64,000 bases of DNA, taken from Sanderia malayensis (taxonomy: Eukaryota > Cnidaria > Scyphozoa > Semaeostomeae > Pelagiidae). Below, piece after piece: positions 51,901 through 64,000 of this stretch (positions within the stretch are counted from its first letter, which is position 1; each line of letters begins with the position of its first letter). The stretch spans positions 2,728,001 to 2,792,000 of the forward strand of contig RQOL01000876.1 in NCBI GenBank assembly GCA_013076295.1. The letters are read 5' to 3'. The notes under the pieces were generated by a model that saw only the letters and a program-made list of their open reading frames with translations, made no database searches and was not told the origin of the DNA. Both the position numbers and the translations under genes were made by a program.

Positions 51901-54900
51901 GAAGTTATTAAATTATGTAAATAAAAAATAAACATATATCTAATATTGGTGGTAATTAATTAATAAGTAGATTATTGAAAGTTATTTTACCTGTTTTGGA
52001 ATTCTTGTAATTCCTGATTGATCTTCTCGATGTCAACTTCGACCCATGGAATATCATAGTATCCATTAACATTTTCAATTACATCGTTGTATAAACCATA
52101 CAACTTTTGAAGCAAGTTCAATTCTTTTCGAATTTTATGAAGCTCTGGATACTCAGTTGTCACTAAGCCAAATAAGTCTTCGCCAGCAGTGTAGGTGACA
52201 AATTTACGCCAAAGATTATCGAACCGATTCTAAAATAAAAACAAACATATTGACAGATATAGATAAATCATAAACCAGCAACATATATATATATATATAT
52301 ATATTAGAATAGATATCCGTGTTGATAATGATAGTACGTAATAGAAATATAGTCAATATACGGAAAGAGGAAATATCAGACAGAACACAAACCTGATAGA
52401 TTATCAATCGGTCGCTCGCTTCTTGCGGTGGTACATTTGCAACCATTGGTCCAGACTAGAAGAAAGCAGATAAAATTAATACATTATAAATCTATTCATA
52501 TTTAAGCTACATTAAAATTAATACATTCCTTTACAATCCATGATTTATTATGTCACACCTCTGAATAATCATCCGCAAATACTTTGACATCGACAATGAA
52601 ATGTTCAACATTTTCAATTAATTCTCCTTTAAAGTTTGGCTGAATTTCAACTAGATGAGTTTGCATCTCTCTCTGAAATAAATATATATGTATTACGTAT
52701 CTTCTACTCACAACTATAAACGTGATACATATGAAGTCTAATAATTAATATATTATATTCAATAAAATGTTCTTACTGCAAGTGTTGTTAATTTTTCCCA
52801 TGAATATCGCAAAGTATCCACTCTCTCCATTTCTTCACGTTGAAGTGCAAGTTCATATTTACTCATCATTGCATATGATTCCTACATTAATAAAGGAAAT
52901 TATCAATCTATTATAATCTAAAAAATAAAATATTATAACAGATAATTGCAATGGAAAGATCAATAAAAGCATTAAAACTGCTTACTTCAATTGGTGCAAT
53001 GTTCATATCAATTTTAATTTCATTTTCTCGTATTTCTTTCAATGCATTCATTGCAAGTCTGATATCATCAAGATCCTTGATTGGTCTCGAAAGCCTCTTC
53101 GATAAATCATCAATAAATTCAAAAATCGTTTCCATCTGCGTATGGTATTTATTATTCGCATTTTTTCCATACAAATGAATCCAAGATTTGATCTCGGTGC
53201 AAAGAGCCAACTTCAATCGTTCTGTATCAAAAGCAAAATTATTTCATCGTAATACTATTAATTGTTAACAATTAAGTCTTCCCCCATAGTCAAAATTGCT
53301 AAATACGAATGCATCATACAATGCATACAATGTAGCTAGCATGACATACCTGTATACAAAGCAATTGCACCCACGTGGTAACTTTCAGGTTCTTGTGATA
53401 TGGTAGCTTCCATTCCTTTCAGTAATAATATCTGTGCCTCAAATTCACCAAGATTAGGATTCTGATCAACAAATTCTTTCATTTTCTCGTGTTTATCTGT
53501 TTTCCAAACACTTTCATAACGTGATATTTGCTCCAACGCAGTTACGATTGACTTCTTTTGCGAATTAATGATTGTTTGCATCAAAGACAGAAGCTTTGCG
53601 ACTTCTTTATTCTCAGCAACATTCTTGAAATATGTTTTCTGTTGACTGGTTGGCAAATTTTGTGGCATGAATAAAACAGATGGTTCTCTTGTTGATGTTT
53701 TGCCTCTTATTGGTGTACTATATTCAGAAGACGATTCATCGTGAGCAGAATTGATACTTGCCATCCTACTTCTTTGTGTATGTGATTCACCATCAAACTC
53801 TTTACTGTTGACTTTTAACTGTGGTTCTTTTTTATGATCATCTTCTTTCGTCAATGCTCTGCATCCTTCTTGCCATTGTTCGATGCCTTTGGCAACGCAT
53901 ACAACCATTGCAGCTGACTTGTTGATTGATTGTTGAATTTCATCCAATGCTGGTTGTATTGTTATATTTGGAATTGTGAGAACAATATCTGACCTGAAGA
54001 ATGCTGTACTTTGTGATACTTCTTCTTTAATCCCCATGCTGCTTTCAACATAATTAACAGAAACTGTTGCAGATACTCTTTTCTTCATTGCGTCAAGAGT
54101 ATTTCGTATCACTCTTATTATTGCTTCGACATTTCTTGCATTGAAATGAGCCAACAATTCGAATGCATGCTCTTCCAAATATTCCTTGGTATCTCGTTTA
54201 CGTTTTGCCGCGGCTGCGCGTGGGTTAACAGCGGCACTGCCCAGGCGACTTGCACTTCTACCAGAATGACTTGATGGTCTTGTCTCCTCCGCAGCTTCAC
54301 TTTCATCTTTGTTCACGTCTATAAAACATTGCTACACTTTACGCTATATTCATTGCAATTTCCAAACTTTAGCATGAAACCAAAATATTACAAACCTTTT
54401 TCAACACTCTCTTCTTCTCCAACATCTAATAACATTTCAATAAGTTCGTTTGCTGCTTCCTGAACCAATTCACTTTTACTATTCAAGATTTCAGAGCCTC
54501 TTTTGCATAGTTCCTGTTAAGCAAAATATATTCAAGAGATTTATTTTATTTTATCAACAACAAGATGTATTGCAAAAGCTTACCAAGTACAAATATTTCT
54601 CTTACAACTACAATATCAAAGTCGTAAATGCTTTCACGATAATTCGACTTAAATATCATAAGTCACTATTGCACTTACTTCTGTTCTTTTGACAAAATCG
54701 TCTATGGTCCAGGCTGTTTCACAAGTCAGATCACATAAGGGAACATTGGTCATCTCGATAAGAATGCTTTCTATTCTGTATTTGACAAGATCATTTGCTC
54801 TGTCTATCAATAGTTCGACTTCATTCAATGCTTCATTGATTGTTTCCAAGTATGTAGTTATATTCATTGATGTCCACGTTAACATTGTTAAACCTGGCTC

Positions 54901-57900
54901 AACTGCCGCCTCAAGCTTACTCAAATGCGGTCCAAATAATGGACGAAATGTTGTTGGTATCTTCTGAAGTACCCTGTCTCTTTCCTCGATCATCATCTAT
55001 CAAATAACATCAGCCATGTTATTTATTCATTTCAAACAAAAAAGCAAGCAATATATGTGCAAATGTTAACACACAAAAAGATCTGTACCATGTAATACAT
55101 TACTTACTAAAAGTCTGTTATAGTTTCGCTTGAAAACACTTTGTTTCTGTCGAAGTGGTAAAGCAACAAATGGAACATTCAACCCCAACCTTGATATACA
55201 TTCTGTTTCTCTCATTAGGGTTAAGATATCAGGATCAAAATTAACCAATAATTTCTCTTTTGATTCTGGATGTCTGATGAGAAGCGATGAATGAAGACCA
55301 GATATTGCAATATCAACCTAAAGACAATAGAATCACTGAATTAAAAACTCATCTCGTATGAAATAACATAAGAACTTTACAAGAATATAATCATACTTGT
55401 TTCTTCCACGCTTGATAATAAACACATTCGAATTCGATTAAAACTCTTGCTGTTTTATTATAATTCTTTATCACTTTCTTTGCTTCAGGTTCCTTAAGAA
55501 CTGTGGGGTGATTTTTGAACTCTTCCATGGGCTGTTGTATTTTTCTGAACAATTGCCTTGCCCACAATATCTTTCCAGCAATTGGAGGATGATCCCTACC
55601 AATCGGTGGCTCGTTTTTGTGTCTCTGATATATTTTTATTGTATGATCAATCTCTTTGCCGAATTGTTGTAACAGCTTTGTGTACTGATCTTTTATTGGC
55701 ACTTTCAAACTCTCCAATTCAAGCCTACAATACAATACAATATGCAACAATTCAAGTCTACAATACAATACAATATGCAACATTTTAAGCCTACAATGCA
55801 ATACAACATGCAACGTAATTAAAACCATGAAGTCTGACGACTTCTTCACAAAAAAGAGTGAAATAATTTTATTTACCATTCAAATCGAGTAATTGCTTGT
55901 AAAGCAGTTGGCATGTTACCAATTTTATTAAATATTGCCTCCATGAAGTTTGTTAGTTGAATCTAAAATAAATAGTTATAGAACCAAGCATTATAGTAGA
56001 TAAATGTAAGCAAAGAAGACAATTTCAACACAGCTCACATTAAATCTCAAAAATAAAAAAACGACTTACTTCAAGGTCTGCGATTTGCCGTTTAAATTCT
56101 TCAATATCGGTATCAAAATCCATCTTTCTATAATCAAGTAGATCATATGGCTTCTTTTTCATCGTTGTTGTAATTAATTGAAATTTTGCATACAACATAT
56201 CAATGCCTTCAATCTTTGATATTGAAAGACGTTGGAAATGGTTTAGTATTGTGAACATCTCAATTATTTTCACCAATCTTCGAGCAAATGTGTTGATTTT
56301 GCCAAATATATACGTCTCACTGAATTCAAACTGTTTTTCTTCAGGATTCTCCTCGATTTTTTTCTTTGTCTTTTGAAAACATTTTTGATATTCAACATTA
56401 AGACAAAGGCAATTTTGACATCTCTTGATCAGCTCATCTTGCGGCTGTTCCCAAACCGTTTTACTGTGTCTGTCGGTTATATAGCTTTTGCAAGCGGTTA
56501 TCATTTGATTAGTAACCTAAATTAAGCAAAGATAAACGTTATCAGATAACAAACATTAACAATAAATGATTAGCTAAGTATGTGAGCAGAGCAAGCAATT
56601 GATAGATAACATAAAAGGACAGTAATACCTTGATAAATATGGCAGTCATCCTTTCAGAAGTATTGTAATATCTTGAGTAGCTGTGTATCATACGTATAGC
56701 ATTCAGCAACCCTGGAATGGCGTCAAGCATCGAAACAGGATCACTGTTGTAAAGTGGCTCACAAAATTTCTCCAATGTATAAAGAAATTTCACATTGTCC
56801 TTTGCTTCGTTTGCAAAATCAGTTATTCTTTTATCTAACTCGCGCCAATTCTAAATGGTAAAACAGCAAATCAACCATCAACAATGAAAATGACAAACAA
56901 TAAAATATATAAAAATTATCAAATTTAATTTCATTCAATACCTTAACAATCTTTGACTTGGCAGTTAAAAGAATCCCAGTAACGGTTTTACAATCAGTTG
57001 ACTTGATTTGATCTAACAATGAATTGAATTTGGCCATTCTTTTCTTCCAATGGTCAAGCTCTGCTTTTGGTCCAACATTGTCTGCTTCTCTTCGCATTTG
57101 CTCACTTTCTGCAAGCACCTATTCAAAGAGCGAGACCATTGGACTTCACATACGTCATCATTTTACTTCTTATTATCGCATCCATGATCTAGCTCCGATA
57201 CATATACACACAAAATGATAGCTATATACCTGTTCAATTTGCTTCATCCATATCAAAGCTTGAGATTCAACATTCTCCAAAATTTCACTTGATGTTATAG
57301 CAATAGAATAAGTTGACGGGGAAAAGAATTTCGAAAGGTCGAGAGTTTCACATGGCGACAAGTTAACAGCATCTTCGAGACTTCCCTGTGCTCCTTCTAG
57401 AACTTCAACAAAACTTTCCAATGAATTAAGAAATTTTGATTTTGCAGGCAATGCTTGTTTATCAGAAAGATCACCCCAATCTGATGTATTCGAAACAGCT
57501 GGAATGTAGAGCTCAGAAAGAACGGACTTTATAGCGTTTAACATTCCATTTTTCTTTGCATCAATCACTCCAAAATTTATATCCTATAAACAAAAAGATT
57601 ACTCGTGAGATACCACACCTTGTCAAAACTTTCTTCTCGCGAAAAACTTACAAAACTATAATAGCGCTAATTATATGCAGAGATGCGCAGATAATGAGGG
57701 TAAATTGAACTGGTATAGAAATGTCATCATTTGAGGTTTTCAAACTAAAAAACATAAGACCATGTTAATCCTGTAATTTATTTTGCAGATTTAGAAGCCG
57801 TGAAATGGACAGGTATAACCATTTTAAAGCATAATAATTAGTTTAAGATTTGGTTTAAGTTATGTTAAATGAGCTTGATATGGCAAAGTCTAAAAGAAGT

Positions 57901-59153
57901 CTAGTCAAGATACGCCCGCAATGCATTGTGGTAGTAGGTGTATGGGATTGCCAGTCTCTCTCTCCAAGTGAGTGAACCCATAGACCCATAACTGACGAGA
58001 CGATTTGCAACTGCAAAATCGCGCGGAAAAAGGAGAGTTTAGAAAAAATTGCCTAAATGGATAAATATTTTATAAAAAATTAAACTTACTGATTGCAAAT
58101 TGTTGACAGTAATTGCTTTGCTTTTGGATGACTTTATGAAGTATAAACATATTCCAGATAGATTTTCACGATGACCATCTGTTATAAATAGCTTTGATTT
58201 TATGACTTTTGAAGTGGCTCTGTTCTGATTGCCACCTAATGATCTATTACTGAGAACTACAACAAAATGAACAATTAATTCAAGATTAACAGTCTTCAAT
58301 CCAACTCAACTACAAATTAAAGCCAATCAAACACATTTAGGATCATTGAAACAATGATAAATCTGTGTACCTACCAGGTTGAGGGGAAATATCAGTCTCT
58401 TGGTAATAGAACATCAACTGTATTCTTCCGTCAGCGTTGAAAAAGTCGTCCATTTGTAAAATCTAATAAATCACGAGGAATATTTTCACTGCATTGTATC
58501 GCAAATTTGGCTTTTAATGCTTAGCAATATTTGTCTGTGAAAGCAATATTTACCTGATCTGCCTCGAGAATATGATCGAAGACATCTTCAAAATCAAGAG
58601 ACAATGAACTTGCAACAACGCTAAGAATATACTCGTGTCTTGCGTCTAAATGAGAACGCTTTGCTTCTTTTTCTTCTTTTGCTCGTTGCTGCAAAAGAAT
58701 GCAAAGTATATATAGCAAATATTGAAACAGAATGATGGTTGATGAAGAAACAGACATTTCTTTGCAATGAGTTGTGTTGGGTTTACAATTAAATGAAGTG
58801 CATTGAAAATTCGACCCCTTGAACATTAACATGCAATGCATCATTGCATTTGCATTCGCTTGCAGCTGATATGTTTATGCATCACTTTTTTCACTGCGCT
58901 GATAATACAAAAGATTGCACTGAAACTTAATGATTATATAATCTCAGAAGTAGAGCCTTGTGAAAGCAGATCACCGTGTAATTATGAGAATAAAATCACA
59001 TACTTGCTTATCCTTGATTGTTTCAACGGGAGCTAAAGAAGTTGCAAGTCTGGATGTCTTCTTTAAACTTTGTTCTGCTTGATTACGACGACTGCGAAAC
59101 TTAGAAGATGAACTTCTTTGGCCTTCTTTTAAATTAGTTTGCGACTCTGCCAT
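36941..59153 (-). CDS. axonemal outer-arm dynein heavy chain (DNAH5/DNAH8 class)
   Basis: This is the motor subunit of the ciliary/flagellar outer dynein arm. Over 60 short exons cover the full family architecture. The start ATG is at 59153 ([12 protein letters not shown]), followed by [20 protein letters not shown], close to the vertebrate DNAH5/8 N-terminus. The tail (DHC_N1) runs to about 52,700, then the linker (DHC_N2, about 52,500-50,100; [20 protein letters not shown]). AAA1 P-loop GPAGTGKT is at 49467-49490, AAA2 GPSGAGKT at 48162-48185, AAA3 GEQGTAKT at 46550-46573 and AAA4 GVGGSGKQ at 44728-44751. The stalk and microtubule-binding domain lie at about 43,700-42,250 ([19 protein letters not shown]). 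AAA5-6 and the C-terminal cap end [13 protein letters not shown]...[14 protein letters not shown], stop at 36941-36943. The CPIYKKP/RTD and ALLCDIK endings separate DNAH5/8 from DNAH9/11/17. An in-frame GTG at 59204 was not used as start. A large exon (about 53,350-54,316) carries a low-complexity S/R-rich insert. No frame break was noticed. Confidence 0.96.
52284..52306. repeat. (TA)n microsatellite in a dynein intron
   Basis: An uninterrupted ATATAT run lies in the intron of the linker region. Confidence 0.8.
55722..55815. repeat. about 37-bp minisatellite in a dynein intron
   Basis: Three imperfect copies of TCAAGCCTACAATACAATAC followed by AATATGCAACA lie in tandem. On the minus strand this stretch is open in frame with the downstream exon (reading [11 protein letters not shown] repeated), but the dynein family has no such insert, so it is probably intronic. 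Confidence 0.8.
57590..58075. other. large dynein intron
   Basis: This intron separates the second N-terminal exon group ([13 protein letters not shown]) from the exon encoding [10 protein letters not shown]. It holds no recognisable gene. GC content rises at 57,910-58,030. Confidence 0.4.
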
Positions 59154-59968
59154 CTTTATTTTCGAGCGACTTTTGAAAACAGAGAAAGGCTTCCTTAGGC
59201 CCACAAACTATTCAACGATTTACGTTTATTAGTAGAACTATCTTCAGCTTCAGCCTGGTAATTCCATATTAATATTTAGCTTGTTGGATCAATACTTTTT
59301 CGCAAATATTCCTCTGCAAAATACAATAATAGTGGTGATTCAATACAAGAATAGAAGCGTCTTTTGCATCTTTACCTTGTTCATGGCAACAAAAGGTAAA
59401 CAATATACGGAAGTAAGTTAATACTTCATGTAAAACATTTCATCTGCAAAAAAGAAAAATTCATATTTCTGTAATGAAAATTGTAATGAAACTGCCAGTA
59501 GCAGAATAAAAGAGTTTTTTCTTTGTTTGTCTACTATATTTCTGTAATGTAAATTAAAAGCTGGTTCCTCTAGTTACGAAAAGCGTAAAAATAAATAACT
59601 GAGGTAAAATCGAGTTACATTTGAATTTTTGTGTTTGCTCGACAACTTGGATTGATGGGAACTTTTAGCTGGGAGCAAAGTCCAACATGTTTGTGGGCGT
59701 GTCCACGATAGAGCCCCACATAAGAAGACTCGTGCAAAGATATCTGTTGTGTTCAGGCGCTTCTATCTACGCTACTACCAGTCAGAAAACAGCGTACATA
59801 TTGGTTAATTTATCAAAGGGTTTTGATACTCAAATTTAAAATGAATTGTTAAACATTTTAAGAAAGAAATTTTGAAAAACATGAATTTAATACCCTAAAG
59901 CAATAAATAATGACAGTATTTAACATTGTTTTATTTGACAGATGAAGCATCGCCTTCGACTGACTGAA
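59154..59968. other. intergenic region, dynein 5' flank / ESRP 3' flank
   Basis: Both neighbours are on the minus strand, so this stretch holds the dynein promoter on one side and the ESRP 3' UTR on the other. I saw no coding exon and no clear repeat. Confidence 0.4.
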
Positions 59969-62900
59969 TTAAGCTGAAAATATTTCAGCAGATTTATTAG
60001 AATCATTGGGTTGTCTTGAATACTCATCGAACGATGCTCTGTGACTTTGTGAAGGCATGTGAAACGCAAGACATGCCATACCATTTGGTTTTCCATAAGA
60101 ATTCATTTGATAGTTGACAGTTTCCGCAGGAATCTAAAAAAATTGACAACAATCATAACAATAATAACAATAATTTTGTTATGAAACGATGAGAAACGAG
60201 GATTGCTTAAGAAAGGCTGAACGAGAAAAAGAAAGAACTGATGACATCAACATACCAAAGGTGCAGCTAATGGAAAAGGTAGAGGAGGAAAGACACAAGG
60301 TGTATTCAGTGCTGGTGATATCTGCTGATAATTATTGTTGAACACAGTTGGCACAGTTGACATGATTGGAGGAATGAATGTCGTTGATGCTGATGGAGGC
60401 AATAATCTAGGAGAGTGTTGAGCATGCGTTGGACCGGGATGAAAGCATGTGTTGTTGTTGTTGTTTGAGTTGCTATTGTTGTTGTTGCTGTTGCTGTTGT
60501 TGTTGCTGTGCATCATGTAGGCAGACATCTGATTCGCATGGCTAGTTGCAAGCATTAGTCTCATGTCATGAACTGAGCATTGAAACACTTCAATATATCT
60601 TTCTCCGATGTGTTTCAAATGCAAATCATTAGCAGCCTTGTGTGCTATATCTACTGATTTCATTTGAATCAAACATTCCCCGGACGGTCTTCCCTGAAGA
60701 ACAATTATCATGCAATTTACACTAACGATTAATTGTCATTAATGAGCTCAAAGTATTTTGTGAAATTACGTATGATAATTACGTGTACTATAATTTGATT
60801 TCAAAGTATTCAAATATACTACCTGAATATTGTAAATGAAATGCATGTTTCCAATGATTCCATTCGAAAATTTGAGCAGGAATTTTAAAATGTCGTCTTT
60901 TGTAGCTGAAAAGGGCAGACCTCTTAGTCGAAGACATGACATACTCATTAATACATTGACTCTTTCATTTTTTGCATTTGTTTCCAGAATTTTCGATGGC
61001 ATGGTACCATTGTTAATTGACAACATTGGAGGCATCAAAGGAGATATCATTCCAACTGGACTTACAAACTGATAGCCAACATTATACATTGTCAATACCT
61101 AAAATAAATACAGAGAGAGGGGCACTTAGCTGGCGTAAAATAGAGTGCTTCGCTGACTACAAGTCTACTTACCCAATAACAATCATTACCGTATTCTGAT
61201 ATTTACTGATATTTGCCCTCTTGAATAACATAACGCAGCAACGTTTGACTGGTCTGTCGTCAGCGACCAGAATTAAAACAAAATACTTCTACATTTAACG
61301 TATGTTTACTGCTTGATTATGCCAACGAATGTAACAACTGCGAGTAGAGATCTAACTGTCCTTTGCAGGAAACTGAACAACTAGATAACTTTATACTTTG
61401 TGATTGACGAATTTTATATCATAATGAGCAGAATCTTTGGCAGAAGAGAGGTGAAATAACAGAAATAGTTATGGACTTCAACGAATAAGAAAGAACGATT
61501 TTGATGAATACTTACTTTCAGTCAATAATTTCACTAAAGTTGAACAAAAACATCTACTTTGCAAAACTAGAAAACTTCCTGTTAATTTATTGAATTGAAT
61601 ATGTTGGAAACAATAATGACAGCAAATTACTGTTCAAAACAACCATTATTCCTGGTCATTGTTATCTCGATCTCTTAACAAATGATAGTCGGTGAAATGG
61701 ATGCTTTATGATAGCCCATTGAATACAGTACACTAGATAATAATGATCGATTCAATGTGTTGCTTAAACTACAAAAAGGAGAATGACAACTCACTGACCT
61801 GCTGTAATTCGGCTTGTGTACTTCGAAATAGCTCCACATAACGCGTACCAATTTTTTCTTTGTGCTTTTTCAAAGCCTTAATTCCATCTTCTTCGGCATG
61901 AAACATTGCAAAAGCGTCCCCTGTTGCAGTGCCATCGGCATGATGAACAAACATGATCCCATTTTCACCATTAAATATCGGTATATTAGCACCAAAAAAC
62001 TCTAACTGTCAAATAATGGAAAAACACAATTTAGTTATAAAATTTCTGCTTTTATCAAAATATCTTTGTTTTTACGCGGGAAATGTGTGTGCTTGCCCAC
62101 TATAAAAAATGATTAAATACGGTGCGCGGTAGCAAAAATAAGAGTCAGAAAATTGCCACCGCTTTTGAGAAAAGTGTCAAACTTTTGGCCTTTTTACGCC
62201 GGCTCTATTTACGCCTGTCCTTACAACGCCACGTAGCAAAAGTTAACGCGGTTTAGGGCCGGAGTAAAAAAAGCGGATTAGGTAGTCTGAAAGCATGCAC
62301 CCCTCGCGTCTGCAATAAATCCATGAATCTAATTCGGTGACAAAAAGACATGTTCGAAATTGATGGAAAAATCCATTCAAAACAAATCCTGCTAACTCTG
62401 GCCCAACCTTACCACATCTTTTGCAACTGCCGTATATGGTAAACCTCTCATTCGTATTAACACTTTTCCTCCTTTATCAAAAAAGCTCGTTGTTGCATTC
62501 ATTGCTCCTGATGGGCCTAATGAAAAGCAATTGCAACCATTTATTGTTTACTTCTAGGAATATATTGTTAATGCAGAATGAAATAGATCGTTATTATTGA
62601 TCCCATTATATCACTGACCTCTTGCGATTTTCAGGAATTCTTGAGCAGATCCTTTGTAAACCTGGACAAAACAAAATTAAACTACATCCATACATCCATT
62701 ACAAATCAAAAAATCATTTGCTCTGAATGCTCTGTATTCTACCTCTATATATCTTCCCGATAGGTGATGTTTGTGTCTTTTTAGTGCACAATTTCGTTGT
62801 TCTTCACTTTCAAACCTAACAAAGGCTTCTCCATTTCTTCTTCCTTTTGAATTCAAGCATAACGCAACACCTCCTCTGAAAAAACATGTCAGTATATTAC

Positions 62901-64000
62901 TCTCAGTGTGTGAAGATATATGTTACTGTTGGACAAATAGTCGAAACCTACTAATTAGAGCCTTTTGATCATTTTGAGACAGGTTTCAGCTCTCTAGGAC
63001 AATTGGTTCAAATGTTGGTCCCTACGGGTGGCCGCAACAAGTAAATTACTTTATGTGTACTCCATGAACTGTAATGTTAAGGTCGCTATATGCAAGGTTG
63101 GCGCTCCTGTGAGGATCATATGTTAGATAAAGTTAGATTGTGAAGGGAGAATATCCAAAATATGCGCGTGTATAAATGTTTTTCTGGTATTGACGCGAAG
63201 CGCCAACTTTACAAGGCGTTACAATTTCAGGCTAAATATGAAATCAAATGCCTAAATACCTGACAATGTCTAGCCCAATGAAAAATGTTGCAACATCATG
63301 ATCAGAGACCTGCCAGGGAAGTCCACGAACTTTTGTTATAGTCTCATCTTTAACATAGCCAGAAGTCAAGCCAGGCTTAAGTTGCTTCATTATCACTTCA
63401 GGACTTTGAAATTTATGGCCTGTAGTAAAATGATGAGAATACTAGGTCAAAAAAGATCATTCAAATTTAAATTATGTCCTTGAGAGTCAACAGATAGGTT
63501 TGACACAAGCATCATTAAATCATGTTTTTCTAAGTAAGATGTCTCTTTGATGTTCCCTCTAACATGAGAAAGACCCATATGTTCATAAGCAATTTTTCTT
63601 TGGGTCTTGTCCAAGCCTACAACAACTGATAATATTCAACCTTCCTTACGCGACACCATATTTGCATGTTTATTTTTATTACCAACAAAGTTATAATTTG
63701 CAGGGCACAATAAATTATGACAGGCAAAATGGACACCGAATATGCGTGTCAAATATGCGCGAATCGATTTGAAAGAGATTTAATGCATCTTACCGTTATT
63801 GATTAATTTCATAACTACTTTTGTGCATAGCTGACAAGCTTCTGAAATATTATTCATGAAATTTGCTTCAGGAATGCAACAATCTATAAATTAAGAACCG
63901 AGATAAGGTACACAATTGTATCCATGGTTGTTGAAAAATTACACAGGGTGTATATTATGTTTCAGTAAAGCATCGAAGAAACATTGAAATTTATATTTTA
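59969..64000 (-). CDS. ESRP: ESRP/Fusilli epithelial splicing regulator (5' end outside window)
   Basis: ESRP proteins bind GU-rich pre-mRNA through three quasi-RRMs and control epithelial splicing programmes in the nucleus. Exons read on the minus strand: about 63783-63842 ([13 protein letters not shown]), about 63258-63418 ([13 protein letters not shown], qRRM1 start), about 62741-62880 ([20 protein letters not shown]), about 62620-62664, 62413-62516 ([12 protein letters not shown], qRRM2), 61799-62005 ([15 protein letters not shown] and [14 protein letters not shown]), 60823-61098 ([15 protein letters not shown], qRRM3), 60256-60693 ([25 protein letters not shown]) and 59969-60133 (stop at 59969-59971). 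The RGLPW/RGLPY/RGLPF RNP signatures in this order identify the family. After qRRM3 lies an Asn/Ser-rich run of about 25 residues from an AAC/AGC microsatellite, then a proline-rich tail. The N-terminal exonuclease-like DnaQ domain lies beyond 64000. The number of ESRP paralogues cannot be told. Confidence 0.93.
60451..60510. repeat. coding trinucleotide (GTT/GCT) microsatellite in ESRP
   Basis: An almost pure GTT/GTTGCT run on the plus strand encodes an Asn/Ser tract in the last but one ESRP exon. Length variation here would change the protein without shifting frame. Confidence 0.85.

Noticed and set aside
59154..59204. Dynein start at an in-frame GTG (59204)
   Set aside because: Eukaryotic initiation at GTG is rare, and an ATG lies downstream at 59153 before the conserved region.

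Overview
The window is nuclear DNA of an AT-rich invertebrate animal with a fairly compact genome. Genes are dense and carry many short GT-AG introns, typically 60 to 400 bp. The proteins are clearly metazoan: axonemal outer-arm dynein, NUP93, CIP2A, ESRP/Fusilli and MLX. TTAGGG-type telomere-like repeats and short terminal-inverted-repeat elements are present. A tunicate-like or other small-genome marine invertebrate would fit, but the sequence alone does not settle the species.

Layout, left to right. 1-1160: non-coding, with two long-armed hairpin elements. 1169-1826 (-): decayed fragment of an MTHFD1-type folate dehydrogenase/cyclohydrolase gene. 1920-6198 (-): CIP2A-like gene, with its armadillo part shortened relative to vertebrates and an apparent frameshift in exon 2. 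6199-8120: upstream DNA with a 276-bp tandem duplication and a Tigger/pogo-type element, a second copy of one in a CIP2A intron. 8121-14062: satellite DNA, about three ~182-bp units followed by about 40 units of 137 bp, running into a 100-N assembly gap (14063-14162). 14517-15925: large inverted duplication whose right arm is the 5' end of a nicotinamidase gene (15412-16845, +) and whose left arm is a decayed mirror copy of its first exons. 16883-22015 (-): NUP93, convergent with the nicotinamidase and with stop codons only 37 bp apart. 22092-23217: two terminal-inverted-repeat elements. 23218-23780: composite tandem repeat with TTAGGG arrays. 24242-24871 (+): MLX, without introns. 25352-33311 (+): large multi-exon, probably alpha-solenoid protein that I could not name. 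33467-34637 (-): small PX-domain protein. 34638-36940: divergent upstream region with a weak spliced-transcript candidate. 36941-59153 (-): essentially complete outer-arm dynein heavy chain of the DNAH5/DNAH8 class. 59969-64000 (-): 3' two thirds of an ESRP/Fusilli splicing regulator, cut by the window end.

The genes are unrelated housekeeping and ciliary loci. I see no operon and no multi-gene defence or mobile system. The most informative oddities are the homogenised satellite, the inverted exon duplication, the MTHFD1 relic, the CIP2A frameshift and internal shortening, the intronless MLX, and the telomere-repeat composite carrying CRE-like and palindromic GCGC motifs just upstream of MLX. 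Exon edges marked approximate were read by eye from splice consensus and family alignment.
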